This document shows positions 35,898-47,277 of a stretch of DNA of 64,000 nucleotides, piece after piece (within the stretch, counting starts at the first letter, position 1; the number at the start of each line of letters is the position of its first letter). A program made the position numbers and the translations under genes. The stretch is from Bacteroides mediterraneensis (GTDB lineage: Bacteria > Bacteroidota > Bacteroidia > Bacteroidales > Bacteroidaceae). The stretch covers positions 806,001-870,000 of the forward strand of contig NZ_DAJPEN010000001.1 in the NCBI RefSeq assembly GCF_025993685.1. Direction: 5' to 3'. The notes under the pieces were generated by a model that had not been told where the DNA came from, ran no database searches, and worked only from the letters and a program-made list of their open reading frames with translations.

Positions 35898-37199
35898 ATG
35901 AAGTATTACAGTACAAACGGAAAAGCGCTGGACGCTACTTTGGAAGAGGCTGTAGTGAGAGGACTGGCTTCTGATAAGGGCTTGTATATGCCTCGCGAGA
36001 TAAAGGCATTGCCGCAGTCTTTTTTTGACGAGATTGATACGCTTTCTTTCCCTGAGATAGCTTATAAGGTGGCCGATGCCTTCTTTGGAGAAGATGTACC
36101 TGCAGAGACTCTGAAACAGATTGTATATGATACCTTGAATTTCGATGTGCCGGCAGTGAAGGTGAAAGATAATATTTATTCTTTGGAGCTGTTTCATGGA
36201 CCGACGCTGGCGTTTAAGGATGTAGGCGGTCGTTTTATGGCGCGTCTGCTGGGGTATTTTATTCGCAAGGAAGGGAAAAAACAGGTCAATGTGCTGGTGG
36301 CCACTTCGGGTGATACGGGAAGTGCCGTGGCAAACGGTTTTCTGGGAGTAGAAGGTATCCATGTATATGTGCTCTACCCGAAGGGAAAAGTCAGCGAGAT
36401 TCAGGAAAAGCAGTTTACTACCCTCGGACATAATATTACGGCCATTGAGGTGGACGGTACGTTCGATGATTGCCAGGCACTGGTGAAGAGTGCGTTCATG
36501 GATAAGGAATTGAACGAACACATGCAGCTCACTTCCGCCAACTCCATTAATGTGGCCCGTTTCTTGCCTCAGGCATTTTATTATTTCTATGCCTATGCGC
36601 AGATGAAGAAAATCGGTAAAGCCGACAATTTGGTAGTCTGTGTACCGAGTGGAAATTTCGGGAATATCACTGCCGGGTTGTTTGGCAAGCGCATGGGACT
36701 CCCCGTGAAGCGTTTCATTGCCGCCAATAACCGGAATGACATATTCTATCAGTACCTGAAGACAGGGAAATATAATCCACGTCCTTCTGTGGCTACGATT
36801 GCCAATGCCATGGATGTGGGCGACCCAAGTAACTTTGCCCGTGTATTGGATTTGTACGACGGCAGCCATGAGGCCATCGCTTCCGAAATCAGTGGAGAAA
36901 CCTATACCGATGACCAGATTCGGGAAACGGTACAGAAGGTGTATGAAGAAACGGGTTATCTGCTGGATCCCCATGGGGCATGTGGATACCGGGCTTTAGC
37001 GGAAGAACTGAAGGAGGGCGAAGTGGGTGTATTCCTGGAGACCGCTCATCCGGCCAAATTCTTGCAGACCGTAGAAGGTATCATCGGTGTAGAGGTAAAA
37101 ATACCGGAAAAACTTCAGGCCTTTATGAAAGGAACCAAACAGAGCATACCGATGTCAAAAGATTTTGCGGCTTTCAAGGCTTACCTGATGAAGCAGTAA
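35898..37199 (+). CDS. thrC: Threonine synthase
   Basis: A 433-residue PLP enzyme converting O-phosphohomoserine to threonine. N-terminal motif MKYYSTNGKALDATLEEAVVRGLASDKGLYMP is the standard threonine synthase start. The PLP lysine is Lys107 in TLAFKDVGGRF; the phosphate-binding loop is ATSGDTGSAVANGF, with LTSANSINVARFLPQ and VPSGNFGN downstream. The length fits the bacterial type. It is the last gene of the thr operon; the second palindrome array and a strong bidirectional terminator follow. Confidence 0.97.
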   Translation: MKYYSTNGKALDATLEEAVVRGLASDKGLYMPREIKALPQSFFDEIDTLSFPEIAYKVADAFFGEDVPAETLKQIVYDTLNFDVPAVKVKDNIYSLELFHGPTLAFKDVGGRFMARLLGYFIRKEGKKQVNVLVATSGDTGSAVANGFLGVEGIHVYVLYPKGKVSEIQEKQFTTLGHNITAIEVDGTFDDCQALVKSAFMDKELNEHMQLTSANSINVARFLPQAFYYFYAYAQMKKIGKADNLVVCVPSGNFGNITAGLFGKRMGLPVKRFIAANNRNDIFYQYLKTGKYNPRPSVATIANAMDVGDPSNFARVLDLYDGSHEAIASEISGETYTDDQIRETVQKVYEETGYLLDPHGACGYRALAEELKEGEVGVFLETAHPAKFLQTVEGIIGVEVKIPEKLQAFMKGTKQSIPMSKDFAAFKAYLMKQ

Positions 37200-37227
37200 T
37201 TGTTCGGACGCAGATTAGGATAAGAGT

Positions 37228-37321
37228 AAGTTCTCAGTATTTCCTTGGAAGTACTTTAGTACTGCCTAAGAAGTACTGCAGTACTTTCAGGAGAGTACTC
37301 CAGTACTTTAAAGGAAGTACT
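37228..37321. repeat. Palindrome array 2 (22-bp period, AGTACT type)
   Basis: Three full units of AGTACT-NN-AGTACT start at 37250, 37272 and 37294, with a fourth half-unit at 37316 and a degenerate in-phase unit at 37228. All steps are exactly 22 bp; the spacers are 8 bases and unrelated. AGTACT is itself palindromic and the unit at 37272 is a perfect 14-bp palindrome. It lies between the convergent thrC and cytidylate-kinase-like genes, upstream of a terminator. The period equals that of arrays 1 and 3, although the palindrome sequence differs. Confidence 0.9.
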
Positions 37322-37386
37322 GAGCTGACGGCATATCATAGACTCAGCTTTTGCAACTGTCTGAATAGTAGCGGTTGGGCTGATGA

Positions 37387-37434
37387 AAAAAGGAAGGGAC
37401 TATTCAAATGAAAATGAACGGTCCCTTCCTTTTT
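37387..37434. terminator. Bidirectional intrinsic terminator
   Basis: AAAAAGGAAGGGAC (37387-37400) and GTCCCTTCCTTTTT (37421-37434) form a perfect 14-bp stem with A- and T-runs, between convergent thrC and the cytidylate-kinase-like gene. Confidence 0.92.
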
Positions 37435-37453
37435 AGGTTATGTTTTTTTCTTT

Positions 37454-38083
37454 TTAAAGATGAAGCTTCAGGGTCACAAATTTCTTGATGAACTCTACGG
37501 TGCCGTCAATACCCAATACGGAGGAGTCAATACATAAATGATAAGTAGCTGCCGCTCCCCATGTCTTGTAACTGTAATAATTGTAGTAAGACGAACGTTT
37601 CTTGTCGGCTTTTTCCATCAAGTCTTCTGCATCTTCGGCACTGATGTGGTGCAGTTTCATCAGTCGTTCGATACGGGCTTCGGGAGAGGCCGAAACAAAG
37701 ACATTGGCACATCGCGGGTGGTCGCGGAGAATATAATCCGCGCAGCGTCCGACAAACAGGCACGATTGCTTTTCAGCCAGCTGACGGATGACATCACTCT
37801 GAATCTTGAACAGAGAGTCGTTGCTCAAGTAGGAATTGTAGGGATAGGCTCCCTCCGTGATGAACGGGAACCGCGTGCCGAACAATCCTCCCAAAATCGT
37901 CTGAGAGGCTTTTTCGTCTGCTTTCTCGAAAAATTCCTTGCAGAGTCCGCTTTCCTCCGAAGCCAGGTTAATCAATTCCTTATCATAAAAAGCTATGCCT
38001 AGTTCATTCGCCAGTTTCTCACCAATCTCTTTTCCGCCACTTCCCAGCTGACGTCCGAGATTAATCACATAATGTCCGTCCAT
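37454..38083 (-). CDS. Cytidylate-kinase-like family protein
   Basis: A 209-residue cytoplasmic P-loop protein of the cytidylate kinase-like group (AAA_26 / Cytidylate_kin2). The N-terminus VINLGRQLGSGGKEIGEKLA contains a modified P-loop (GRQLGSGG), followed by FYDKELI and the LFVGRCADYILRDHP region, all typical. Family members are widespread in Bacteroides and gut Firmicutes beside or apart from the true cmk; their substrate is not known. A -7 motif TATATTTG (minus strand, 38111-38118) lies 28 bases upstream of the start. It ends at the shared terminator with thrC. Confidence 0.85.
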   Translation of the reverse strand: MDGHYVINLGRQLGSGGKEIGEKLANELGIAFYDKELINLASEESGLCKEFFEKADEKASQTILGGLFGTRFPFITEGAYPYNSYLSNDSLFKIQSDVIRQLAEKQSCLFVGRCADYILRDHPRCANVFVSASPEARIERLMKLHHISAEDAEDLMEKADKKRSSYYNYYSYKTWGAAATYHLCIDSSVLGIDGTVEFIKKFVTLKLHL

Positions 38084-38163
38084 AGTGTAACTTCTTTAGT
38101 TTGATATAAAGCAAATATAAATCATTCTACGGAAAAATGCGACTTTTTTATCTTTTATTTTCG

Positions 38164-39534
38164 TCAGCGATTGGATTGGGCTGCATGTTGTTGCTTGAAT
38201 TGTTTGAACTGCGCATAGAGCATGGTTCCGGCAATGATACTGGCTGTAATATCCGAAATCGGCATGCTGTACCACACGCCTTTTACTCCCCAAAAGAGAG
38301 GAAGAATCAGCAGGCAGGGAATCAGAATCAGTACCTGTCGGCTCAGGGAAAGGATGATGGCTTTCTTGGCCATGCCGATACTCTGGAAGAAGTTGGAGGT
38401 CACCATCTGAAAACCGATGATGGGGAAAAACAGGACGACCACTTGCAATCCTTTTGCGCTCAGCTGTATGAGCTGTGTATCCGTTGTAAAGGCCGATACG
38501 GCCAGTTCCGGCATCAGTTCTCCCACGAGGAAGCCGGTGGTGGTCACAATGGTGGCGGCAATGACGGTATATTTCATGACTTGGTTCACCCGATGGTAGT
38601 GCTGGGCGCCGAAATTATAGCCGGCAATGGGTTGCATGCCTTGGTTCAGTCCCATCACAATCATGACAAATAAAAATACAATACGGTTGACAATGCCAAA
38701 CGCGCCGATGGCCAAATCCCCGTCATACAACTTTAATCCCTTGTTGATAAGGATGACGATGAAGCAGGAAGCCAGGTTCATGAAGAAGGGAGCCAGTCCG
38801 ATACCGATGATGTTTTCCACCAGCGTCATTTTGAGCCGATAAATCCCTCTTTTCAGATGCAGAAGTTCATTCTTGTTACAGAAAATTTTGATAAGCCAGC
38901 ATAAGGAAATAACCTGAGCCAGTACCGTGGCTATGGCAGCACCACGGATTCCCATGTGGAAGGTATAGATGAACAGAGGGTCCAGCAGCGTATTGATGAC
39001 CACGGTCAGGATAGTGGCTGCCATGGCCTTTTGCGGATGTCCGGCCGAACGCAATACGGAGTTCAGTCCCAAGTACATGTGGGTAATGACATTTCCCAAA
39101 AGGATGGTAATCATGTAGTCTCTGGCATAAGGAAGGGTGGCATCGCTGGCCCCGAAGAAATACAGAATCGGGTCCAGAAACAGCAGGCAGACAAGGGTGA
39201 ACAGTATCCCGATAATCAGGTTGAGTGAAACCACATTTCCCAGAATCTGCTGGGCGGTAGCATAATCCTTCTGTCCCAGTTTGACTGAGATAAGTGTGGA
39301 AGCGCCGACTCCTACCAGTGAGCCGAAAGCGGCGGCCAGGTTCATCAGCGGAAAGGTGATGGCCAGTCCGGAGATAGCCAATGGCCCGACTCCGTGTCCG
39401 ATGAAAATACTGTCTACCATGTTGTAGAGGGAGGAGGCAGTCATGGCAATGATGGCTGGGATGGCATATTGCATCAATAGTTTTCCAATTCTTTCTGTTC
39501 CCAGCTCGGTGGCTGTTCCTTTTTGTGACGTCAT
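38164..39534 (-). CDS. MATE-family multidrug/metabolite exporter
   Basis: A 456-residue inner-membrane protein with about 12 helices. MATE hallmarks: MVDSIFIGHGVGPLAISGLAITFP in helix 1-2, GVGASTLISVKLGQKD, and the second-half repeat NRIVFLFVMIVMGLNQGMQPIAGYNFGA. It exports cationic compounds using Na+ or H+ gradients; the actual substrate cannot be predicted. The closest named relatives by motif are MepA/NorM-like. A minus-strand -7 box TACCTTTG at 39599-39606 lies 65 bases upstream. Confidence 0.92.
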   Translation of the reverse strand: MTSQKGTATELGTERIGKLLMQYAIPAIIAMTASSLYNMVDSIFIGHGVGPLAISGLAITFPLMNLAAAFGSLVGVGASTLISVKLGQKDYATAQQILGNVVSLNLIIGILFTLVCLLFLDPILYFFGASDATLPYARDYMITILLGNVITHMYLGLNSVLRSAGHPQKAMAATILTVVINTLLDPLFIYTFHMGIRGAAIATVLAQVISLCWLIKIFCNKNELLHLKRGIYRLKMTLVENIIGIGLAPFFMNLASCFIVILINKGLKLYDGDLAIGAFGIVNRIVFLFVMIVMGLNQGMQPIAGYNFGAQHYHRVNQVMKYTVIAATIVTTTGFLVGELMPELAVSAFTTDTQLIQLSAKGLQVVVLFFPIIGFQMVTSNFFQSIGMAKKAIILSLSRQVLILIPCLLILPLFWGVKGVWYSMPISDITASIIAGTMLYAQFKQFKQQHAAQSNR

Positions 39535-39638
39535 ACTCTCTTATTCTTTTTCTTATTAATTGTTATCCAGAAATCTTTAGATTCCCTAAAAAATCGCGCA
39601 AAGGTAAGTCTTTTTCCGGAATCAGGGAAAACTTTGTG

Positions 39639-39646
39639 TATCTTTG
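39639..39646 (+). promoter_or_regulatory. -7 motif for the subtilase-xseA-xseB operon
   Basis: TATCTTTG matches TAnnTTTG, 19 bases before ATG 39666. It supports that start over the in-frame ATG at 39525, which lies inside the promoter region of the divergent MATE gene. Confidence 0.45.
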
Positions 39647-39665
39647 CGCTTCAAAAATAAACGCT

Positions 39666-41057
39666 ATGTGGATGAATGTGAATAGAGTAGGATTATTCTT
39701 TTGCCTGTTGGCCTGCTTGGGGAGCGCTTCAGCAGAGACGATGTATAAATATCGGGTCCAGCTTACGGACAAGAAAAAGACCGTTTATTCTTTGGAACAT
39801 CCGGAGGAGTTTTTGTCCTCACGGGCATTGGCGCGTCGGGCGCATCAGGGATTGGCCGTCGATTCGACCGATTTGCCTGTCTGCCAGGTGTATATCGACC
39901 GTTTGAAAGAGCAGGGGGGACAGTATGTGTCGTCCAGCAAATGGAACAATACGGTACTGATGGAAGTGCCCGATGAATCGGTGGCCCTTCGTTTCCTCGA
40001 CAATCCTTTCGTACGTTCCGTAAAGAAAGTCTGGGTCTCTCCGGATTCCATTCCTGCGCGGGGAACGGGACGGAAGGAGCTGGTAAAGAATCAGTGGAAA
40101 AAACAGGAGGATTATTATGGAATGGCTTCCGAACAGATTAAAATGCACAATGGAGACAGCTTGCACCTGGCGGGTTTCAAGGGACAAGGCATGCAGATTG
40201 CCGTGATTGATGCGGGATTCTACAATGTGGATGCCATGAAAATCTTCCGTAAGACCTCCATTTTGGGTACGCATGATTTTGTAAATCCTGATTCGGATAT
40301 TTATGGAGAGCACAATCATGGCATGAAAGTGCTTTCCTGCATGGCAGCCAATATGCCTCATGTAATGGTCGGGACTGCTCCCGAGGCAAGTTACTGGCTG
40401 TTGCGGAGTGAGGATAATGATACGGAACAACCGGTGGAAGAGGATAATTGGGCGGCTGCCATTGAATTTGCCGACAGTGTGGGAGTGGATATCGTGAACA
40501 CTTCACTGGGATATTACTCTTTTGACGATCCGGTTGACAATTATACTTATCGGGAACTCGATGGACATACTTCCTTGATGGCGGCTTCTGCTTCGTATGC
40601 GGCCAGGAAAGGATTGTTGGTGGTGTGCAGTGCCGGAAATTCCGGTATGGATGCCTGGAAAAAAATAACGCCTCCGGCAGATGCAGAGGACATTCTGACC
40701 ATCGGGGCGATAGACAATATGGGAGTGAATGCTCCATTTTCTTCCATTGGCAATACGGCCGACGGGCGTGTCAAGCCGGATGTCATGGCAATGGGGGTTC
40801 ATTCGGCCGTTGTGGGTATCGACGGGGGGACTTCCTTTGCCAACGGTACGTCGTTTGCTTCGCCTGTATTCTGTGGACTGGTGGCTTGTTTGTGGGAGGC
40901 TTGTCCTTGGCTTACCGTTCGTCAGTTGATTGAGATTGTGCATGAAGCCAGCGACCGTAATGCCTATCCGGACAATATTTTCGGTTATGGAGTGACGGAT
41001 ATCTGGAAAGCCTACCAGCTGGGATTGAAACTGAAGAGCGGAAACGATGGAAAATAA
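39666..41057 (+). CDS. Secreted S8 (subtilisin-type) serine peptidase
   Basis: A 463-residue protease. The start at 39666 gives a signal peptide (cleavage after GSASA). A propeptide-like region (about 25-165) precedes the catalytic domain. The triad is visible: Asp182 in IAVIDAGF, His218 in HNHGMKV, Ser396 in GTSFASPV; the oxyanion Asn is in VVCSAGNSG. There is no C-terminal secretion domain, so it is probably periplasmic or surface-exposed rather than type IX secreted. Oddly for function, its last 11 bases overlap xseA, placing a secreted protease and a DNA-repair nuclease in one operon. Confidence 0.94.
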   Translation: MWMNVNRVGLFFCLLACLGSASAETMYKYRVQLTDKKKTVYSLEHPEEFLSSRALARRAHQGLAVDSTDLPVCQVYIDRLKEQGGQYVSSSKWNNTVLMEVPDESVALRFLDNPFVRSVKKVWVSPDSIPARGTGRKELVKNQWKKQEDYYGMASEQIKMHNGDSLHLAGFKGQGMQIAVIDAGFYNVDAMKIFRKTSILGTHDFVNPDSDIYGEHNHGMKVLSCMAANMPHVMVGTAPEASYWLLRSEDNDTEQPVEEDNWAAAIEFADSVGVDIVNTSLGYYSFDDPVDNYTYRELDGHTSLMAASASYAARKGLLVVCSAGNSGMDAWKKITPPADAEDILTIGAIDNMGVNAPFSSIGNTADGRVKPDVMAMGVHSAVVGIDGGTSFANGTSFASPVFCGLVACLWEACPWLTVRQLIEIVHEASDRNAYPDNIFGYGVTDIWKAYQLGLKLKSGNDGK

Positions 41058-42348
41058 ACCTTTGTCTTTGCTGGAGCTGAATTCACTGGTCAGGAGGAGT
41101 ATCACCTCCTGCTTGCCGGATGAATATTGGGTGCAGGCGGAACTGAGCGATGTACGCGTGAACTATTCCGGGCATTGCTACCTGGAGTTCGTGCAGAAAG
41201 ATGCCACAGGCAATGCCCTGCTGGCCAAGGCTCGGGGAATTATATGGGCGAACGTATTTACCAGATTGCGGGCGTATTTTGAACGGGAAACCGGACAGGC
41301 TTTTGTGTCCGGACTGAAAGTGCTGGTCAAAGTCACAGTCGATTTTCATGAACTGTATGGTTATTCGTTGACGGTAGTCAACATCGACCCTACTTATACG
41401 TTGGGCGATATGGTACGCCGCCGCAAGGAAATTCTGCGTCAGCTGGACGAAGAGGGTATCCTGACACTCAATAAAGAACTGGAACTGCCGGTACTTGCCC
41501 AGCGGATTGCCGTAATTTCATCGGCTACGGCTGCGGGGTATGGCGATTTCTGCAATCAGTTACAGCATAATGCCTTCGGCTTTGTGTTTTATCCTTGTCT
41601 TTTTCAGGCGGTCATGCAGGGAGAGCAGGTGGAGCAGTCCATCATTCAGGCTCTCGACCGTATCAATGCCACGCGCGATCTTTGGGATGTGGTGGTCATC
41701 ATCCGAGGGGGAGGAGCCACTTCCGACCTTTCCGGCTTCGACACTTACGAGCTGGCCGCGAACTGTGCCCAGTTCCCGCTTCCCATCATTACCGGAATCG
41801 GGCATGAACGTGACGATACCGTATTGGACCTGATAGCCCATACCCGTGTGAAGACTCCGACGGCAGCTGCCGAATTCCTGATTAATCACCTGCGGCAGAC
41901 GGCACAGGAACTGGAAGGATACGAAGAAATTATTTATGAGGAAGTTCCCCGCTTGTTGCAACAAGAAAAGCAACGGCTGGAAGGTTTTGTCACGCGTATT
42001 CCCGGGAAGGTGCAGATGCGGTTGCAGCGGGAGACCTTCCGGCAGGAGCGCTTCCAGAACCGGATAAAGACGGCTTGGCAGTCGCGCTTGTTGCAGGAAA
42101 ACTACCGTTTGCAGCTGATGCCTCGTGTACTTTCTGCCTTGCAGAACCGGGTGCAGCGCGAAACGCATCGGCTGGAACTGCTGGCGCAACGGGTGTCTTC
42201 CGCTTCGCCGGAAGTCTTGTTGAAGAAAGGGTACAGTCTTACCTTGCTGAATGGAAAAGCAGTGACAGACGCTTCCTTGCTGAAACCGGGGGATGAAGTG
42301 GAGACCCGTCTGGCAAAGGGGCGATTCAGAAGTAAAGTAATCAAATGA
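41047..42348 (+). CDS. xseA: Exodeoxyribonuclease VII large subunit
   Basis: A 433-residue subunit of the nuclease that degrades single-stranded DNA in both directions. N-terminal OB-fold (about 5-105; LSLLELNSLVRRSI, YWVQAELSDVRVNYSGHCYLEFVQ) and a catalytic domain with RIAVISSATAAGYGDF, VVIIRGGGATSDLSGFDTYELA and TGIGHERDDTVLD. A long coiled coil (about 290-400) binds the small subunit and a C-terminal GYSLTLLNGK segment closes the protein. It overlaps the protease gene by 11 bases and is 9 bases before xseB. Confidence 0.97.
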   Translation: MENKPLSLLELNSLVRRSITSCLPDEYWVQAELSDVRVNYSGHCYLEFVQKDATGNALLAKARGIIWANVFTRLRAYFERETGQAFVSGLKVLVKVTVDFHELYGYSLTVVNIDPTYTLGDMVRRRKEILRQLDEEGILTLNKELELPVLAQRIAVISSATAAGYGDFCNQLQHNAFGFVFYPCLFQAVMQGEQVEQSIIQALDRINATRDLWDVVVIIRGGGATSDLSGFDTYELAANCAQFPLPIITGIGHERDDTVLDLIAHTRVKTPTAAAEFLINHLRQTAQELEGYEEIIYEEVPRLLQQEKQRLEGFVTRIPGKVQMRLQRETFRQERFQNRIKTAWQSRLLQENYRLQLMPRVLSALQNRVQRETHRLELLAQRVSSASPEVLLKKGYSLTLLNGKAVTDASLLKPGDEVETRLAKGRFRSKVIK

Positions 42349-42357
42349 AACAATGAT

Positions 42358-42567
42358 ATGGCAGCAAAGAAAGAAACCTATTCAGAGGCCATGAAGCGCC
42401 TGGAGGAAATCGTGGCCCGTATTGAAAGCAATGAACTGGACATTGACCAGTTGGGCGAATATTTGCAGGAGGCCCAGAAACTGATAAAGTTCTGTAAGAA
42501 CAAATTGTATAAAGCCGATGCGGAAATCAAGAAGATTTTGGAGGAAGAAAGCGACGCACAAGCTTGA
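42358..42567 (+). CDS. xseB: Exodeoxyribonuclease VII small subunit
   Basis: A 69-residue helical protein typical of XseB: TYSEAMKRLEEIVARIESNELDIDQL and LYKADAEIKKIL. Several copies pack on the XseA coiled coil to form active exonuclease VII. Its stop codon is followed after one base by the left arm of the inverted repeat at 42569. Confidence 0.95.
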   Translation: MAAKKETYSEAMKRLEEIVARIESNELDIDQLGEYLQEAQKLIKFCKNKLYKADAEIKKILEEESDAQA

Positions 42568-42568
42568 T

Positions 42569-42764
42569 ACCAAAAAGAGGGTGTGTCAAAACTAAAATGA
42601 CTACTTTTTAAAGTTACAGATTGTAACTATAATATTAAAAGGGTCGTATCAAACTCTGTATTGAGTAATGATACGGCCTTTTCTTTAGTCTTTTAGAATG
42701 CTCAAATTTCAAATTATAAGTTCATATTTTCAAAAAATGAGTTTTGACACACCCCCTTTTTGGT
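42569..42764. repeat. MITE-like 196-bp element with 25-bp terminal inverted repeats
   Basis: The outer arms (42569-42593 and 42740-42764) are inverted copies with one mismatch and share the core GGGTGTGTCAAAACT, which looks like an IS end. The interior is AT-rich and has no ORF. It contains a hairpin GTTACA/TGTAAC (42613-42627) and an intrinsic-terminator-like stem (42637-42684). It fills nearly the whole gap between convergent xseB and the S46 peptidase. No clear target duplication could be assigned. An alternative reading is a large bidirectional terminator. Confidence 0.65.
42637..42684. terminator. Intrinsic terminator inside the 42.6-kb inverted repeat
   Basis: AAAAGG...CGTATCA (42637-42651) pairs with TGATACG...CCTTTT (42669-42682) with a one-base bulge, then TTCTTT. 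It can end transcripts from both xseB and the convergent DPP gene. Confidence 0.75.
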
Positions 42765-42772
42765 GAATCGAA

Positions 42773-44934
42773 TTATCGGATAATGGTCATTTCCTTAAGC
42801 AGATGGCCTGCACCCGCAAACTTGTCGATGATGAACAGCGTGTAGCGGATGTCCACGCAGGCAGCCCGTTGCAGCTGAGGGTTGTAGGCGATGTCGCCCG
42901 TCAAGCCTTCATAGTTGCGGTCGAAGCCTGTACCGATGAGTTCCCCTTGAGCGTTGAAGACCGGAGAGCCTGAGTTACCGCCCGTGTTGTCGGTAGCAGT
43001 GGCAAAGCAGACCGGCATACGTCCGTCGGGCATGGCGTAGGGACCGAAGTCTTTCTTTTCATACAGTTCTTTCAGTTTGGCCGGAACCACAAATTCCGGG
43101 TTGTTCGGGTCTTCTTTTTCCATCACCCCTTTCAGGGTCGTATAATACAGGTATTCTTTTCCGTCGGCCGGTTCGTAGGAACCGATTTTGCCGTAAGTCA
43201 GACGCAAGGTAGAGTTGGCATCCGGATAGATAGGCTGTCCGTGTGCCTTTTTCAGTTGCAGCATACCTGCCACCCAGGTCTTGTGGGCCGCATTGTAAGC
43301 ATTGGTCTCTTCCTGCATGGCCTCGCTGGTTGCCTGGTAACCGTCTCGTACGGAAGCGGCGTATTTCACCATCAGGTCGTTCTCCAGTTGGGCTGCATCC
43401 GGATTTGCCAGAAAGGCTTCCAGTGCTTCCGGGCTTCTGAAGATAGACTGGTTAAAACAAGCGTCTACAAAGGCATCTGTATTGCCCTGGAAGTCCTTGT
43501 CGATGGTCTGGAAAATGTCAATCCGTTGTGCGGCCGGTATCAGACGGGCATACAAGGCAATGAGTTGCTTGGATACCTTGCGGTCGACTTCCGGACTGTA
43601 GTCCTTGTTGAAGAACTTCTTCCCGGCTTCTCTCAGGTCGGCCACGGCCTCGTCAATGTCTTCCTGCTTCTGGCTTTCCAGAGCCGCTTTCAATGCTTCC
43701 GTATCAGGAACCTTATAGAATTCCGTGCCTAGCATCAAAGCTTCGTAAATAGCCTGCTGGTGGTAGACTGCCTCATGACGCTGTGCTACAATCTGCTGGA
43801 TAGTTTCGTAGGCTTTCCGGTAGCTGTCGTTGCCGATGGAATCTCCGAAGGCTAGCAGTTGCTGCTGTTCCCGTTTCTTGCGGTCGAGCACCTTCAGACG
43901 TACCAGTCCCTCGTTCATGCCGATGGCATTCTTCCAGTAATTGGCCGATGACGCATACTTGGCTGCATATTGGATGCGCGTGTGCGCGTCCTTGGCCATT
44001 TCTTCGCCCAACACCCGCAAGCGTACGCCGCGGATGGTGTCGCGCATGAAGTTGGTAGTCTGCATACGTTCTTCCACTTCGTCGCTGATCATGTAGCGCC
44101 AGTTGCGTCCCGGAAATCCCATCACGAAAGTAAAGTCACCTTCTTTCACTCCTTTCAGGTTGATGGCGATGTGTTTCTTGACTTTCAAAGGTACGTTGTC
44201 CGCACTGTATTCGGCCGGTTTTCCGTCCTTGCTGGCATAGATACGGAAGATAGAGAAATCCCCGCAGTGGCGTGGCCACATCCAGTTGTCGGTGTCTGCC
44301 CCGAATTTTCCGATGGAAGAGGGAGGAGCTCCCACCATACGCACGTCCTTGTAGGAGGTCTTGACAAACAGGTAATATTTGTTGGACCCGTAGAACGGTT
44401 TCAGTTCCAATGTGGTAAACGCATCGGTACGGATGTGTTCTTTCTTGGCAAACTTTTCGGCCACTCCCGCCAGGAAAGACGGGGAAAGATAATTCGTTCC
44501 GTCCGGGTCTTTGGACTTCTTCAGCTGTTTCTGTACGTATTCCGTCACGTCGAGTATCCGGTCGATGAAGGTCACGTTCAGTCCTTCGCAAGGAAGTTCC
44601 TGCTCCCGCGTCATGGCCCAGAAGCCGTCGGTCAGGTAGTCATGTTCCACCGAGCTGTGCTGTTGGATATATCCGTATCCACAGTGGTGGTTGGTCAGTA
44701 CCAGTCCTTCGGAAGAAATGACTTCTCCCGTACATCCTCCTCCAAAGTGTACTACGGCGTCCTTCAGGCTGATATTATCCGGACTGTACACCTTGTCGAT
44801 GGCAATATCCAACCCCAAATCCTGCATCACAGCTGCATTCTGCTGCTTCAGGTCGGTCAGCATCCACATTCCCTCGTCCGCATGGGCGGCGAGGGTGAAT
44901 GTGGCAAATAAAGTGAGTAAAAACTTATGTTTCA

Positions 44935-44935
<1 letters not shown>
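42773..44935 (-). CDS. dpp11: S46 dipeptidyl-peptidase 11 (Asp/Glu-specific)
   Basis: A 720-residue periplasmic peptidase releasing N-terminal dipeptides with Asp or Glu in the second position. Signal peptide about 1-19 (FTLAAHADEG). The catalytic triad is visible: His in TNHHCGYG, Asp in the MWPRHCGDFSIFRIYA region, Ser655 in GGNSGSPV. Residue 673 is Arg (GTGFDRNYEG), the residue that sets acidic specificity in DPP11 enzymes; DPP7 has Gly there. Length and numbering agree with the Porphyromonas enzyme. Its start codon overlaps the stop of the upstream paralogue (TAATG), so the two are translationally coupled. Confidence 0.95.
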
Positions 44936-47106
<2,171 letters not shown>

Positions 47107-47245
47107 ATTATGATGATTGTTAATTCAAGAGCACAAAAATAGCAAAAAAACGCACATCATTTTCATGTGGCTGAATGAAAAGGTAATAAACCACTATCTT
47201 AGTATAAATTTTGATAATTTATTTCGGCTCATCCTTGAAAGATTA

Positions 47246-47253
47246 TACCTTTG
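47246..47253 (+). promoter_or_regulatory. -7 motif for the DUF4369 lipoprotein gene
   Basis: TACCTTTG matches TAnnTTTG, 24 bases before ATG 47278; it makes the in-frame ATG at 47251 unlikely. No clear -33 partner. Confidence 0.45.
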
Positions 47254-47277
47254 CGCTCAAATTTAAAAGGTTTCAGC

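Noticed and set aside
35880..36974. 364-codon minus-strand ORF
   Set aside because: Antisense to thrC; shadow frame with no motif.
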